Shown: positions 38,374 through 47,871 of the stretch, piece by piece
Layout of the letters: the number at the start of each line of letters is the position of its first letter
Position numbering within the stretch: position 1 is the stretch's first letter
Source: Kamptonema formosum PCC 10802
Lineage (GTDB): Bacteria; Cyanobacteriota; Cyanobacteriia; Cyanobacteriales; Oscillatoriaceae
Assembly: GCF_000332335.1 (NCBI RefSeq)
Contig: NZ_KB235948.1
Coordinates: forward strand, 5,089,848-5,153,847
DNA: 64,000 bases
Reading direction: 5' to 3'
Notes under the pieces: generated by a model
The model's database searches: none
Told to the model about the DNA's origin: nothing
What the model saw: the letters and a program-made list of their open reading frames with translations, nothing else
Translations under genes and position numbers: made by a program

Positions 38374-40365
38374 ATGAAACACGCCAAAACCAGAGCCTGC
38401 CTCCTGATTAGTTCCCTGTTAAGCAGCGCTGTCTTATACAATACAGCTAGCTACGCCACCCCTGAAACTGCTGTCACGCCCAGACCCCAAATGGGTGAGA
38501 CACCCCCCCCAGAAGCACCGGCACCCGCTATAGCCGGTGTGGCACCCAGAACGACGGAAATTTCCCCGCAGCCGGCACCCAGTACCGCGCCGGCTGAGGC
38601 GAGCCCGTTTCCTAGCTGGCTGCCGGCAGCAGCTGAATTGCAACCTGCTTCCGCCCCCGCACCGGCAGTTCTTGCCGCCGAAATAGCACCGGCTCCAACC
38701 GGCTCGGACCCCCCAGCAGCAACGGATTCGCCGGCATTTCAGACATCCCCACCGGCACAGGCGCAGCCCGCTGACACCGGCACGGCTGAATTGCCGGCTG
38801 CACAGATTAACCAACAGCCCGCCGAATTGGGAAAACTTTCTTTGGAGCCGGCACCGGCTCCCACAGCAGCACAGTCAGCGCTGCTGCTACAAATACAAAA
38901 AAGCGCGCACTCCGCTAACTCTATTTTACCGCAACCGGCACCAGAAATAGCACAAGGAATTGTATTTCCTGACGTGAGGGGGCACTGGGCGCAAAGCTTC
39001 ATCGAAGCTCTAGCAGCGCGGGATATTATTCGCGGATTTCCCGACGGCACCTTCCGCCCTGACGAACCAGTAACGCGGGCGCAGTTTGCGGCAATGGTTC
39101 GCAAAGCTTTTCCGAGAAATCCCATTCGCAGCGCCGTTGAATTCGTCGATGTGCCCAGCTTTTACTGGGGGCACACCGCCATTCAGGAAGCCTACAGTAT
39201 CGGGTTCTTAGAAGGCTATCCGAACCGGGTTTTCCAGCCGGATCAAAATATCCCTCGCGGTCAAGTTCTAGTTTCTCTGGGAAACGGGCTGAATTTGACA
39301 GCAAAAGCTGACCCGAGAGCGATTTTAACCGCTTCTTTTCAGGATGCCGGTCAAATTGCCAGTTACGCCATCAACAGCATCGCCGCCGCCACCGAAAATC
39401 GCCTGGTTGTGAATTATCCGAGTGTCGCGTTTCTCAATCCGAACCAGATAGCCAGCCGGGCGGAAGTGGCAGCATTTATCTACCAAGCCTTAGTCAGCGC
39501 GGGAACAGCGCCGGCACTTCCAGCCTCAGACATTGCCACCCAGTATATTGTCGGCTACCAGCCGCCGGTGGCGCAACAGCCACAACCCCCGATACCGCCC
39601 AGACCGCAACCCACAGAAACGGCTGAAGTCTTGCGCCAGCGGTTTCGCCTCCGAGAGCCGGCAACCCTGCAAGCGCCAACCGTTAGCGCTGTCTCCACAC
39701 CGGGTTCCAGTTCCGGTTCCCCCACAGCTTTCGGCGCGAGTTGGGGTCGGGGTTTTCTGGGAGCTGGCTTTCAAGAAAGAACGCGCTATACTAACGACGC
39801 AGATGGCAGCATTTCCCTGGGGATTGGGTTGGGAGACGCCAAAAAAACAGTGGGGGTGGAAGTCACTGCTGGGGTTTACAGTCTGTTTGGCGACGATTCT
39901 TTCCAGCGCGGAGGCATCAGCTTCAAGGCGCACCGCTTGCTCCCGCAAAACTTTGCGGTTGCTGTGGGGGTGGAAAACGCGATTATCTGGGGCAGTACGG
40001 ATGCCGGCAGCAGCGTTTACGGTGTGGTAAGCAAAATTTTCCAGCTGCGAGAGAACCCAAGAGAACCCTTCAGCCAGCTTACCGCATCTGTGGGCTTGGG
40101 AGGCGGTCGTTTCCGCTCGGAAAATGACATTAACAATGGTGAAGACTCTGTTAATGTATTTGGGAGTGTCGGTTTGCGCGTCGCTGAGCCGGTGTCTCTG
40201 ATTGCCGACTGGACGGGTCAAGATTTGACCATAGGCGCTTCTATTGTACCCTTCCGGAATGTTCCGCTGGTTATCACGCCAGCTGTTGCCGACATTACCG
40301 ACAATGCCGGTGATGGTGCCCGTTTTATTCTCGGTGTCGGGTATAACTTTACCTTTGGGCGATAA
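38374..40365 (+). CDS. SLH-domain protein with C-terminal beta-barrel-like domain (cassette A)
   Basis: The ATG at 38374 after GTGGAGCC is preferred over GTG 38362. The 663-residue protein has a signal peptide (MKHAKTRACLLISSLLSSAV), a Pro/Ala-rich region to ~190, and SLH repeats (FPDVRGHWAQSFIEALAARD, GFPDGTFRPDEPVTRAQFA; VPSFYWGHTAIQEAYSIG; a third weaker one) to ~380. A Pro/Gln linker and a beta-rich C-terminal domain (~450-663, SISLGIGLGDAKKTVGVEV, VSKIFQLRENP, ADWTGQDLTIG, GVGYNFTFGR) follow. SLH domains usually bind peptidoglycan-linked polymer. The domain pattern suggests an outer-membrane or wall-linked protein. The C-terminal domain is shared with the protein at 45401. Confidence 0.88.
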   Translation: MKHAKTRACLLISSLLSSAVLYNTASYATPETAVTPRPQMGETPPPEAPAPAIAGVAPRTTEISPQPAPSTAPAEASPFPSWLPAAAELQPASAPAPAVLAAEIAPAPTGSDPPAATDSPAFQTSPPAQAQPADTGTAELPAAQINQQPAELGKLSLEPAPAPTAAQSALLLQIQKSAHSANSILPQPAPEIAQGIVFPDVRGHWAQSFIEALAARDIIRGFPDGTFRPDEPVTRAQFAAMVRKAFPRNPIRSAVEFVDVPSFYWGHTAIQEAYSIGFLEGYPNRVFQPDQNIPRGQVLVSLGNGLNLTAKADPRAILTASFQDAGQIASYAINSIAAATENRLVVNYPSVAFLNPNQIASRAEVAAFIYQALVSAGTAPALPASDIATQYIVGYQPPVAQQPQPPIPPRPQPTETAEVLRQRFRLREPATLQAPTVSAVSTPGSSSGSPTAFGASWGRGFLGAGFQERTRYTNDADGSISLGIGLGDAKKTVGVEVTAGVYSLFGDDSFQRGGISFKAHRLLPQNFAVAVGVENAIIWGSTDAGSSVYGVVSKIFQLRENPREPFSQLTASVGLGGGRFRSENDINNGEDSVNVFGSVGLRVAEPVSLIADWTGQDLTIGASIVPFRNVPLVITPAVADITDNAGDGARFILGVGYNFTFGR

Positions 40366-40497
40366 CTTCTCCCACCTGCGCTAGTAGGGTGCGTCTCCGG
40401 GAACGCACTTTATGTTTAGGAAGGAGGCAGCTCCTCCTACTTTCGTTCCCAGGCGGAGCCTGGGAACGAGAGCAAACGAGAGCAATTTGTCAGTTTA

Positions 40498-41124
40498 ATG
40501 AAGGAGAAAAAAGTGGTCAAATATTTTTCCGCTCATTTGAATGCCGGGCTGGCTTTAGGGGCTTTCCTGATGGTTTTGCAGACGGCATCCCCCGCACCGG
40601 CTCAAAATGGCAACCAGTCAGATGGTACCAACCCAATTCCCACAACGAGCGATATTGCCGGTGGGGCTTTCACCACAACAACAGGAGCGGGGGAAACCCA
40701 AACTGTATTTACAGGTGGCGCTACCGCCCAAACAAGTGTTAACCAAGCCGCTGCCACTGTCAGCACCCAGCTGAGTGCCGGCAGCATAAGTGCGGTTTCA
40801 GGCGGCTCTATTTCCGCATCCGCACAGACTGCTGTCTACAATATCCTGACGGCAAATGCTGATGTGGGCGCTAGCCTTAGCACCGTGGCAAATGCTCTCA
40901 CTTCTGCGCCCGGAGCACCGCCGGCTAGTGCTGTGCAAGCTTTGTTGGACGGTTTGCGAGGTTTGTTGAGGGGCGGCAAGGTAACGCCGGCTAAGTTATT
41001 ATCGGCAATTCGAGCTTATAATGCTACAATTGACGCTAGCAATGCAGCGTTTTTGTCTAGCCCTCCCGCTGAATTGCTCGCGATTCAGGCGGCGCTGTCT
41101 AAATTGATTGCGGCGGCTGGGTGA
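40498..41124 (+). CDS. Small exported Ser/Thr/Ala-rich protein (cassette A)
   Basis: The 208-residue protein starts at ATG 40498 with a signal peptide (NAGLALGAFLMVLQTASPAPAQ). The middle is low-complexity Gly/Ser/Thr/Ala. Residues ~145-205 (ALLDGLRGLLRGGKVTPAKL, LSAIRAYNATIDASNAAFL, SPPAELLAIQAALSKLI) are helical and clearly related to the end of the protein at 46558 ([34 protein letters not shown]). I do not recognise this domain. It closes cassette A. Confidence 0.8.
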   Translation: MKEKKVVKYFSAHLNAGLALGAFLMVLQTASPAPAQNGNQSDGTNPIPTTSDIAGGAFTTTTGAGETQTVFTGGATAQTSVNQAAATVSTQLSAGSISAVSGGSISASAQTAVYNILTANADVGASLSTVANALTSAPGAPPASAVQALLDGLRGLLRGGKVTPAKLLSAIRAYNATIDASNAAFLSSPPAELLAIQAALSKLIAAAG

Positions 41125-41531
41125 TATAGCAGTAGGGTGCGTTCCTTATCCCACCGGCATCGATAGAGGTGCGTTCCCGTTCGAGGGAACGCAGCCTACC
41201 CCTGGGGATTTGTGTGTAAACCGCAGCTCCCGGGACTGGGGGCGGGCACAATGGACCACCCACCGGCAACTGCCCCCACGGTGTCCCGCTCCCTCTCTCC
41301 CCGCTCCCAATCCCAGTAAAATTCATCTGTTTTGTCGCTAATTACACTGCCTGTGGGAAGGTGCGTGTTGGCCAGGTTCAGCAGGTTGACCCTCAATATT
41401 ACAAAATATTAAATTTTTCAAAAAAAAAATTTTTCCCCGGCGTATCGAGTTTAACTCGATACGCCGGGGAAATTTACAGGCTGTCAGCCAGAAATTGACC
41501 CTCTTCTTATTTACTGGGACAGTATTCTGCC
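41125..41531. other. Inter-cassette spacer
   Basis: A TAGGGTGCGTTCC/GGAACGCAGCCTAC inverted pair lies at 41132-41200, an AT-rich stretch at 41398-41431, and the 41-base palindrome at 41432-41472. No gene. Confidence 0.7.
41432..41472. promoter_or_regulatory. Perfect 41-base palindrome upstream of cassette B
   Basis: Arms of 20 bases (TTTCCCCGGCGTATCGAGTT and its exact complement) surround a single T at 41452. It lies 59 bases before the COP23 start. On the minus strand it would be followed by a run of T. It could be a terminator, an operator or a cruciform. Confidence 0.9.
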
Positions 41532-42191
41532 ATGAAATTGCAATCCCTAACAACCATTTTAACAGCAGCCGCGCTGGCCATCGGTGCGGCAGCCTCCTTG
41601 CAGCGACCCAGCCAAGCTCAAAATACCACTTTCCAATGCGGTGTTTGGGTGAATGGCCCTAATGCGGGCGTGCCAGTGACCTACGCCAGCACGCCACGGG
41701 GAGTGGTTCCAATCATCAACTGGGTTTCCGATCATTTCAACGATTCGGGCTACACGCCGATGCGACGCTGCCTGGAAGTAACCAGCCGGTTCCAGAGCGC
41801 CTATAACAACGGCACCTTGAATTATATCACCACAGGGGTAAAAAATGGCCAGCCGGTGGTGTGCGTTACCAGCGCCAGCAACGGGCCCTGCAGCAGTATT
41901 TTATTCACCCTCAAGCCGGGAACGGATGCCAGTCGAACCTTGCAAGCGATCTTTGACATCCAGAATATGGGTGCGGCGGCGGCTCCCCTGTATGAATCCG
42001 ATTCAACCTATATTGACATGAAGGCTGTCCTCAGCTCAGGTCGAACGGTGGAAGGAAATCAGATAAATGCGGCAGGAGACAGCAGCGCCCCTAGCGCCCC
42101 CGTGGCTCAGCCAGCTGCACCGGCAGCTGCGCCGAGCGTGACATCGCCTGCAGCACAGCCGAGCAATCCCGGGAGCGGCAGAACGTGGTAG
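41532..42191 (+). CDS. COP23-domain exported protein (cassette B)
   Basis: This 219-residue intact COP23 protein has a signal peptide (MKLQSLTTILTAAALAIGAA, cut near SQAQ). The domain has the four typical Cys (FQC, RRC, VVC, GPC) and the motifs VPIINWVSDHF, YTPMRRCLEVTSRFQSAY and VKNGQPVVCVTSASNGPC. A Pro/Ala/Ser-rich tail of about 40 residues follows. COP23 was first described as a peripheral membrane protein whose level oscillates with the circadian clock in Cyanothece. The molecular role is unknown. It is followed at 111 bases by a protease gene. Confidence 0.9.
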   Translation: MKLQSLTTILTAAALAIGAAASLQRPSQAQNTTFQCGVWVNGPNAGVPVTYASTPRGVVPIINWVSDHFNDSGYTPMRRCLEVTSRFQSAYNNGTLNYITTGVKNGQPVVCVTSASNGPCSSILFTLKPGTDASRTLQAIFDIQNMGAAAAPLYESDSTYIDMKAVLSSGRTVEGNQINAAGDSSAPSAPVAQPAAPAAAPSVTSPAAQPSNPGSGRTW

Positions 42192-42302
42192 GCACGCTCG
42201 CGTCCTCCCCGACACTCTCGTTGAGGGCGGGCCAAAGGCCCGCCCCCTTGGCGGGGGAGCGAAGAGTTTGATAAATTCCCCTGACAACCAAAGAGAATTA
42301 AA

Positions 42303-43490
42303 GTGACAGCAATGAAGAAGTGTGGCTTGCTGATCGGAGTTGCTTGTCTGGGCAGCGTGTTTGTCGCTCTGCCAGGACAAGCGGTAAATGAATGCGTGTC
42401 AGTGCCGGTTTTATCTGAATCCCAGGCGGCAGAAAGGACCCCCCAGAAAACGACAGCCAGCGCACAGCAGCTGGCGAAGCTGGCGCAATCGATTACGGTG
42501 AAAGTGCTGTCAGGACATAGCAATGGTTCGGGGATTCTGATTCAGCGCCAAGCACAGGTGTATACCGTTTTGACGAACGAACATGTACTGACTTTAGGGG
42601 CACCCTATCGCATTCAGACGCCAGACGGTCGGAGTTATGAAGCCGAGGTGCTGAAAACTGTTTCCTTTAAGGGAAACGATTTGGCGCTGTTGCAGTTCAG
42701 CAGTGCTGAGAACTACACCCTGGCATCTCTGGGAAGTTTATCAAGTGTGGCGGTGGGCGAGCCAGTGGTTGCTGCAGGGTTCCCCTTTGGTGCCAGCGCC
42801 TCTGGAGGGAGCGGTTTTGTGGTGACAGCCGGCCAGATTTCCCTGTTACCTGAGAAAGCCATACCGAGAGGATATCAGATCGGGTATACCAACGACATCC
42901 AAAAGGGCATGAGTGGGGGGCCGGTGCTCAACAGTAAAGGTCAGGTTGTGGGCGTAAATGGCATGCACGCTTATCCCCTATGGGGCGATCCGTATGTATT
43001 TGCCGATGGTTCCAAGCCTTGCCAAGCGACGCGGGAGGTAATGAGCCGGTCGAGTTGGGCAATTCCTGTGGGAACATTTATGCGATTAGCTGCTAATTTA
43101 GGGCTTCCTCCTCTCAATTACCCTGTAAGTTTGCCGCCAGTTGCAGCGCCAGACAGTTTTTCTGAACCGGCAGCCAGAGTGTCAAATGGCAACTTAACCA
43201 GCGAGGGTTTTTTAATTAAGCCAAATCCTAGGCTAGAAGTGCCGGCTGCAGGCATCCCAAACCGCAACGGGATCTCAGCCCCTGCGGCTCCCAATCGGGC
43301 AAATCCTGTGCCAGAAATAGCAGCGCCGGCGGTTTTAAGCACTGATGGCTTCTGGATTCAGCCGGTCACTGATGCCAGTTTGGTCAATAAGGTGCCAGAA
43401 ACGCAATCGCCGGCGCTTTCCTCCGGCAGCCCCACACAGCCAAACATCGCTCCCAACCCGTCCAATAAAAATGCCAACCCCATGTGGTGA
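42303..43490 (+). CDS. Secreted trypsin-like serine protease (cassette B)
   Basis: The 395-residue protein starts at GTG 42303, or ATG 42312, which gives the same signal peptide MKKCGLLIGVACLGSVFVAL. The triad is His in LTNEHVLT (~92), Asp in GNDLALLQF (~125) and Ser in KGMSGGPVL (~204). It resembles the protease at 25962 (GYTNDIQKGMSGGP, FADGSKP). The C-terminal ~120 residues are Pro/Ala/Asn-rich (GFLIKPNPRLEVPAAGIPN), with two similar GF(L/W)I(K/Q)P segments and no TPRs. It shares its strand and a short spacer with neighbours on both sides. Confidence 0.9.
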   Translation: MTAMKKCGLLIGVACLGSVFVALPGQAVNECVSVPVLSESQAAERTPQKTTASAQQLAKLAQSITVKVLSGHSNGSGILIQRQAQVYTVLTNEHVLTLGAPYRIQTPDGRSYEAEVLKTVSFKGNDLALLQFSSAENYTLASLGSLSSVAVGEPVVAAGFPFGASASGGSGFVVTAGQISLLPEKAIPRGYQIGYTNDIQKGMSGGPVLNSKGQVVGVNGMHAYPLWGDPYVFADGSKPCQATREVMSRSSWAIPVGTFMRLAANLGLPPLNYPVSLPPVAAPDSFSEPAARVSNGNLTSEGFLIKPNPRLEVPAAGIPNRNGISAPAAPNRANPVPEIAAPAVLSTDGFWIQPVTDASLVNKVPETQSPALSSGSPTQPNIAPNPSNKNANPMW

Positions 43491-43514
43491 AAGTTATCAA
43501 TCTGAGGTTCAATT

Positions 43515-45401
43515 ATGAGATTTCCCTATGGACTTCCAGCAGCGCTGATTGGGGCGGCAGCAACTGCCGCCATCATTAGCCCTCAAATGGCCTTTGCCTT
43601 AACAGCAAAAGAGCTGGAAAATCTGTCCCAGCAAATTACGGTTTTAATCGAGCGCAAAGATGCGCGGTCTAGCTCTGGTTCGGGAGTGATTATTGCCAGA
43701 GAGGGCAACACTTACTACGTCCTGACTGCTTATCATGTGGTGGAAAAAACCGAGACTGAATATGGGATAAAGCCCAGTGATGGCAGCGAATATAAACTGG
43801 ACTACAGTACGGTTAAAAAACTGCCAGGGGTTGACTTAGCACTCTTGCAGTTCACCAGTGAGCGAGATTACCGAGTGGCAACTTTAGGTGATTATGACCT
43901 GCTCTCGCAATTTGGGAAATCAGACGTCGTTTTTGTGTCTGGGTGGCCAGCTGGAGAGCGGCGGGTGTTTAATCCGGGGCTGCGCATAGATGAAACCCTC
44001 GCGCCGGCGCTGGCCAAAAAATCTCTGGATCAGGGGTATGAACTGCTGTACACCTCCATTACTTATCCGGGAATGAGTGGCGGGCCCATTTTAGATGTAA
44101 ATGGGCGATTGATTGGGATTCACGGACAGTCAGAAGGAGAAAAAATCTCGGAAACTGAGGCGGGGACAAATAATTTCCGCGTCAGGTTGGGGTATAGTAT
44201 GGGTATCCCGATCAAAACCTTCCTGACTCTGGCCCCGCAGCAAGGGATAGCGCTGCAACTCACCAAAGAAAATACCCCTCCTGTCAAATTAACAGAGTCA
44301 GAAATAATTGCTTCCGTGGAATCTTTGATCCCCCAGCCGCCGGCAGATAAAACAGCTGACGACGCCAGGGCGTGGGTGAATTATGGCAATGAACTTTGGC
44401 GGCTATCTAGCCTTTATAATGACGCCGGCAACCCGCGAGCGGTAAAATTGATGGAAACCGCCGTCGCTGCTTATGATAAAGCCGTTGAACAAGCGCCGAA
44501 GTTCTATCAAGCGTGGTACGCGCGAGGGAACGTGCAGGCTGACTTGGGCAAGTTAGACGCCGCGATTGAATCTTACGAGCGAACCCTTGAGCTGTTTAAC
44601 TACGAGGGGGCGCTTCAAGAGTACAAAAATGCTCCAGAAACCGATGACTATCAGACCAAGAAGGCGCTGGCAGCCAAGCTGGACTTTTATGCGACTGTCT
44701 GACGTTACAAAGGCTTGATGCTGTCCAAATTGGAGCGATACCCCGAAGCCATAGCAGCCTTTGAAAAAGTGATTCAGGTCAAAGAAGAGGTTAAAGAACA
44801 GGACTTTGTGGCCTGGGATTTGCGCGGGCTAGCGCTCCTGAAAAATGGCGCTACTGAACAGGCTTTCAAATCTTTTGAAAAGTCGCTGTCAATCAATGGT
44901 AATTATCCGTATGCCTGGATTCACCAAGGCGAGGCGCTCGCGAAAATGGGACGCCTGGACGAAGCGGCGGCTGCTTATGACAGGGCGATTCAGATTCAGC
45001 CCAACTTGTACACTGCTTTCCTGCAACGAGGCGAGGTGCTTGGGAAAATCTTACAAGACAGTCAGCAAGCACCGGAAGCCTTAGACAGAGCGCTTGAAAT
45101 TAAGCCAGACGATGCTAGCGCTTGGCACCGGCGAGCCTTTGCATTCTTTGGCATGATGCGACGCCAAGACGCGCTCTCTAGCTTCGACCAAGCGATTGAA
45201 AACAACAGTAAAGACGCAGCTGCTTGGGCGGCGCGCGGATTGACGCTGGTTGCAGAAAACCGCTATCAAGAAGCCCGAGCCGCCTTTGAAAAGGCACTGG
45301 AAATTAATCCGGACGCTCAGGAAACTCAGGAAGTTATAGAAATCCTCAAACAGATAGAACAGCTAGATGACTCTCAGTCAGGGTTGGGAGGCAAGAAGTA
45401 G
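43515..45401 (+). pseudogene. Protease-TPR protein interrupted by an in-frame TGA
   Basis: The signal peptide MRFPYGLPAALIGAAATAAI and trypsin domain (His in LTAYHVVE ~72, Asp in GVDLALLQF ~109, Ser in PGMSGGPIL ~187) match the protein at 36756. TPRs start at ~275. A TGA at 44700-44702 stops the frame, but the same frame continues without a break to 45401 with more TPRs (YKGLMLSKLERYPEAIAAF and onward). TPR consensus puts Trp at that very position (TGG to TGA; W-x-x-x-G...). Bases 44703-45401 would otherwise be an orphan. The base after the stop is C. It is either a nonsense mutation or a read-through site. The 628-codon total would be the longest member of the family here. Confidence 0.85.
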
Positions 45402-46450
45402 TGAAACCAGAGCTAAGCCGGATTTTCATTGTTAGCTCCATCTTGGGCATTGGGGTTCTGCACAGCACAGCCGGTGGTGCCAACCCCATCACTCCTCTAG
45501 CTCCAACTTCTTCTGCAGGGGAAGTCCTGGAAGAGGATACCAATTTGGCCAATATACCCCACACTTTTGAGAATGAAGGCGTTGCGCTGCAACTCGCAGA
45601 CACCGGCTCGCCGGTAGCGCAACAGGTGACTCCTGTAGAGCCTCCCCTTCCCGAACCCATTTCGCCCCAGGAAAGAAGGAATCTCGAACAGCAGTGGCTA
45701 CTTCCCTTGCCACCCAGCATAGAAATTCCAGTTCCCCAAAAAAGGCGAAGGGTAACTCCTGGTGTGGCACCGGGATCGAGTCTGATCACACCTACGGGTT
45801 TCGGTAGCCGGCGGGGTCAAACTTTCGCAGGAGCTAGTTTTCAAGGCCGAACCCGCTCTAGTGACTCGTCGGATGGGGGCATTTCGGCAGGGTTTGGTTT
45901 GGGAGATCCTCAAAATAGCGTGGGTTTGCAAACAACAGTTACAGTTCTCGACCTGTTCAACAATAGAAGCGACGATGACGGTTTTGCGAAGCGCGGTGCC
46001 ATCAGTTTTAAAGTCCACCGGCAGCTGCCAGAAGATTTTGCCGTCGCAGCCGGCATCGAAAATGCTATTGTCTGGGGTTATACCGATGCAGGAACCAGCG
46101 CTTACGGTGTTGTCAGCAAAATTTTCCGGCTGAAACAAAATACTGCAGAACCCTTCAGCCGAATCACAGTCTCCTTGGGATTGGGAAATGGTCGGTTTCG
46201 CTCTGAAGAAGACTTCCAAAATGACGTCAGCGCTATCAATGTGTTTGGCAGTGTGGCTGTGCGCGTAGCCAGACCAGTTTCTGCAATCGCTGAATGGACG
46301 GGGCAAGATTTGGCCTTAGGCGTTTCTGTCGTTCCCTTCCGGAACGTTCCGCTTGTCGTCACGCCCAGTTTTGAGGACATTACCGGCAATGCTGGAGATG
46401 GTGCCCGGTTCAGGCTGAGTGTCGGTTATAGCTATTCTTTCGGTTTTTAG
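45401..46450 (+). CDS. Beta-barrel-like exported protein without SLH domains (cassette B)
   Basis: The 349-residue protein starts at a GTG overlapping the previous stop (TAGTG), so it is probably translationally coupled. It has a signal-like N-terminus ([20 protein letters not shown]) and a Pro-rich linker. A C-terminal domain (~140-349, [60 protein letters not shown]) is closely related to the end of the SLH protein at 38374. It ends in Phe, as outer-membrane barrels often do. Lacking SLH repeats, it appears to be the shorter paralog. Confidence 0.87.
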   Translation: MKPELSRIFIVSSILGIGVLHSTAGGANPITPLAPTSSAGEVLEEDTNLANIPHTFENEGVALQLADTGSPVAQQVTPVEPPLPEPISPQERRNLEQQWLLPLPPSIEIPVPQKRRRVTPGVAPGSSLITPTGFGSRRGQTFAGASFQGRTRSSDSSDGGISAGFGLGDPQNSVGLQTTVTVLDLFNNRSDDDGFAKRGAISFKVHRQLPEDFAVAAGIENAIVWGYTDAGTSAYGVVSKIFRLKQNTAEPFSRITVSLGLGNGRFRSEEDFQNDVSAINVFGSVAVRVARPVSAIAEWTGQDLALGVSVVPFRNVPLVVTPSFEDITGNAGDGARFRLSVGYSYSFGF

Positions 46451-46557
46451 TCTTAGCAACCGGGTTTCTCTCGGACAGTAAACCCGGTTTCGCATTCAGG
46501 CTAAGTGCGGATTCCAGGTTTTGTTCTATTTACAAGCAGGTTGACTCCACTACAGTT

Positions 46558-47577
46558 ATGAAGGTTCAAAGTATTGCATTGAGTTTAAGTTTGGGGTTTG
46601 CCGGTGCCTCTGTGATCCTGCTGACAGCACCGCCATTCCCAGGTTGGGGAGAGTCGAATTGTTCAGATTGTGGTACTAATGGTTCAGATATCATGCCTGA
46701 ACCAACTCCCAGTCCCAGTCCCAGTCCCAGTCCCAGTCCCAGTCCCAGTCCAGCTCCCCGCCCAACTCCTCGCCCAACTCCCAGTCCAACTCCCAGCCCA
46801 ACTCCCAGCCCAACTCCCCGCCCAACTCCCCGCCCAACTCCCAGTCCAACTCCCAGTTCAGAACCGATACCCCCAGTACTATTCCCACCGGGGGAACCCA
46901 CCTCACCGACAATCTCAGTGGAATCGGAACCCTCAGTAATACCCCCACCGCTACTCCCACAGGAAATTCAACTGATACCCCCACCGCCACTCCCACAGGA
47001 AATTCAACTGATACCCCCACCGGCATTCCCAGAGGAAACCCAACAGGAAACCCCACAGCCATCCCCACAGCCAACACCGACACCCGCACCAACTCCTCCA
47101 GAGGCTCCCCCAGTGGAAACAGGAGGATCATCCAACTTTACGGGGGTTGGGGGCTCTCCGATTTCAGTCTCACCCAGTCCAAATTTGGGAGATAGCAACC
47201 CCACCTCAACCTCTGGCGGCAATGATATCCCACAATCTGTTCAGGCGCAATTAGCGCTTCTTTTAACCGGCGATCCGACAAACAAGTCCTTGTTTGGAGA
47301 TCCCCGCCTAAACCCACTGCTGAGTGCTTTAGCAAAAGGGGGATCTGAGGAAACAATTGTTCTGCAATTAGCCAAAAGCTTACTGGGACTTTTTCGAGGA
47401 GATAAAGTCGATCCAAAGAGATTATTAGCAGCGGTTGCCGCTTATAACGCTTTCATTAAAGCCAGCCGTGCGGAATTTCTGAAGACCCCGCCTCCAGAAC
47501 TGATCGCGATTCGAGAAATCCTCTCTCAATTGGTTGATGCTGCGCGGGCTGCAGACATTGCCCCCGGGAATAATTAG
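46558..47577 (+). CDS. Exported Pro-rich protein with unknown C-terminal domain (cassette B)
   Basis: The 339-residue protein has a signal peptide ([17 protein letters not shown]). A long Pro-Ser/Pro-Thr region (residues ~46-105) is encoded by CCCAGT and AACTCC hexamers. Further Pro-rich repeats with [12 protein letters not shown] follow. The C-terminal ~100 residues ([40 protein letters not shown]) match the end of the protein at 40498. The Pro-Ser stretch probably spans the wall, as in many exported cyanobacterial proteins. Function unknown. It closes cassette B. Confidence 0.83.
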   Translation: MKVQSIALSLSLGFAGASVILLTAPPFPGWGESNCSDCGTNGSDIMPEPTPSPSPSPSPSPSPSPAPRPTPRPTPSPTPSPTPSPTPRPTPRPTPSPTPSSEPIPPVLFPPGEPTSPTISVESEPSVIPPPLLPQEIQLIPPPPLPQEIQLIPPPAFPEETQQETPQPSPQPTPTPAPTPPEAPPVETGGSSNFTGVGGSPISVSPSPNLGDSNPTSTSGGNDIPQSVQAQLALLLTGDPTNKSLFGDPRLNPLLSALAKGGSEETIVLQLAKSLLGLFRGDKVDPKRLLAAVAAYNAFIKASRAEFLKTPPPELIAIREILSQLVDAARAADIAPGNN

Positions 47578-47871
47578 ATAGCGACAAGCAGGGTAAGATT
47601 CATCTCTTCCCCTGCCTCAATTTCCTCTCATTACAGTACCGAATCTCCCATCATATTATAGCAGTAGCTACTTAGGTTAGGACGTAGGACAGGCGTCTCG
47701 CCTGTCCCTATCCCTACTCCTAAGTGAGATGCCCTGTCCTAAACTGACTGTTTATTGCTATAAAATCAGTAAAACCCTGATTTGCCACTCCCATAACGGG
47801 ATGCTCCCGCAACCGAAATCCGAAAAGTATGGTATAATAAAGCAAAATCTAGTAATCCGGAGCATTCCCAA
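47578..47871. repeat. Spacer with MITE-like element copy (47657-47762)
   Basis: A short copy with the left end TATAGCAGTAGCTACTTAGG and the right end GACTGTTTATTGCTATA, as at 14748-14882. TATAAT lies at 47833, but there is no good -35. Confidence 0.8.

Noticed and set aside
44700-44702. Selenocysteine TGA
   Set aside because: The position is a TPR structural Trp and not a redox residue, and no SECIS-like stem is evident after it.
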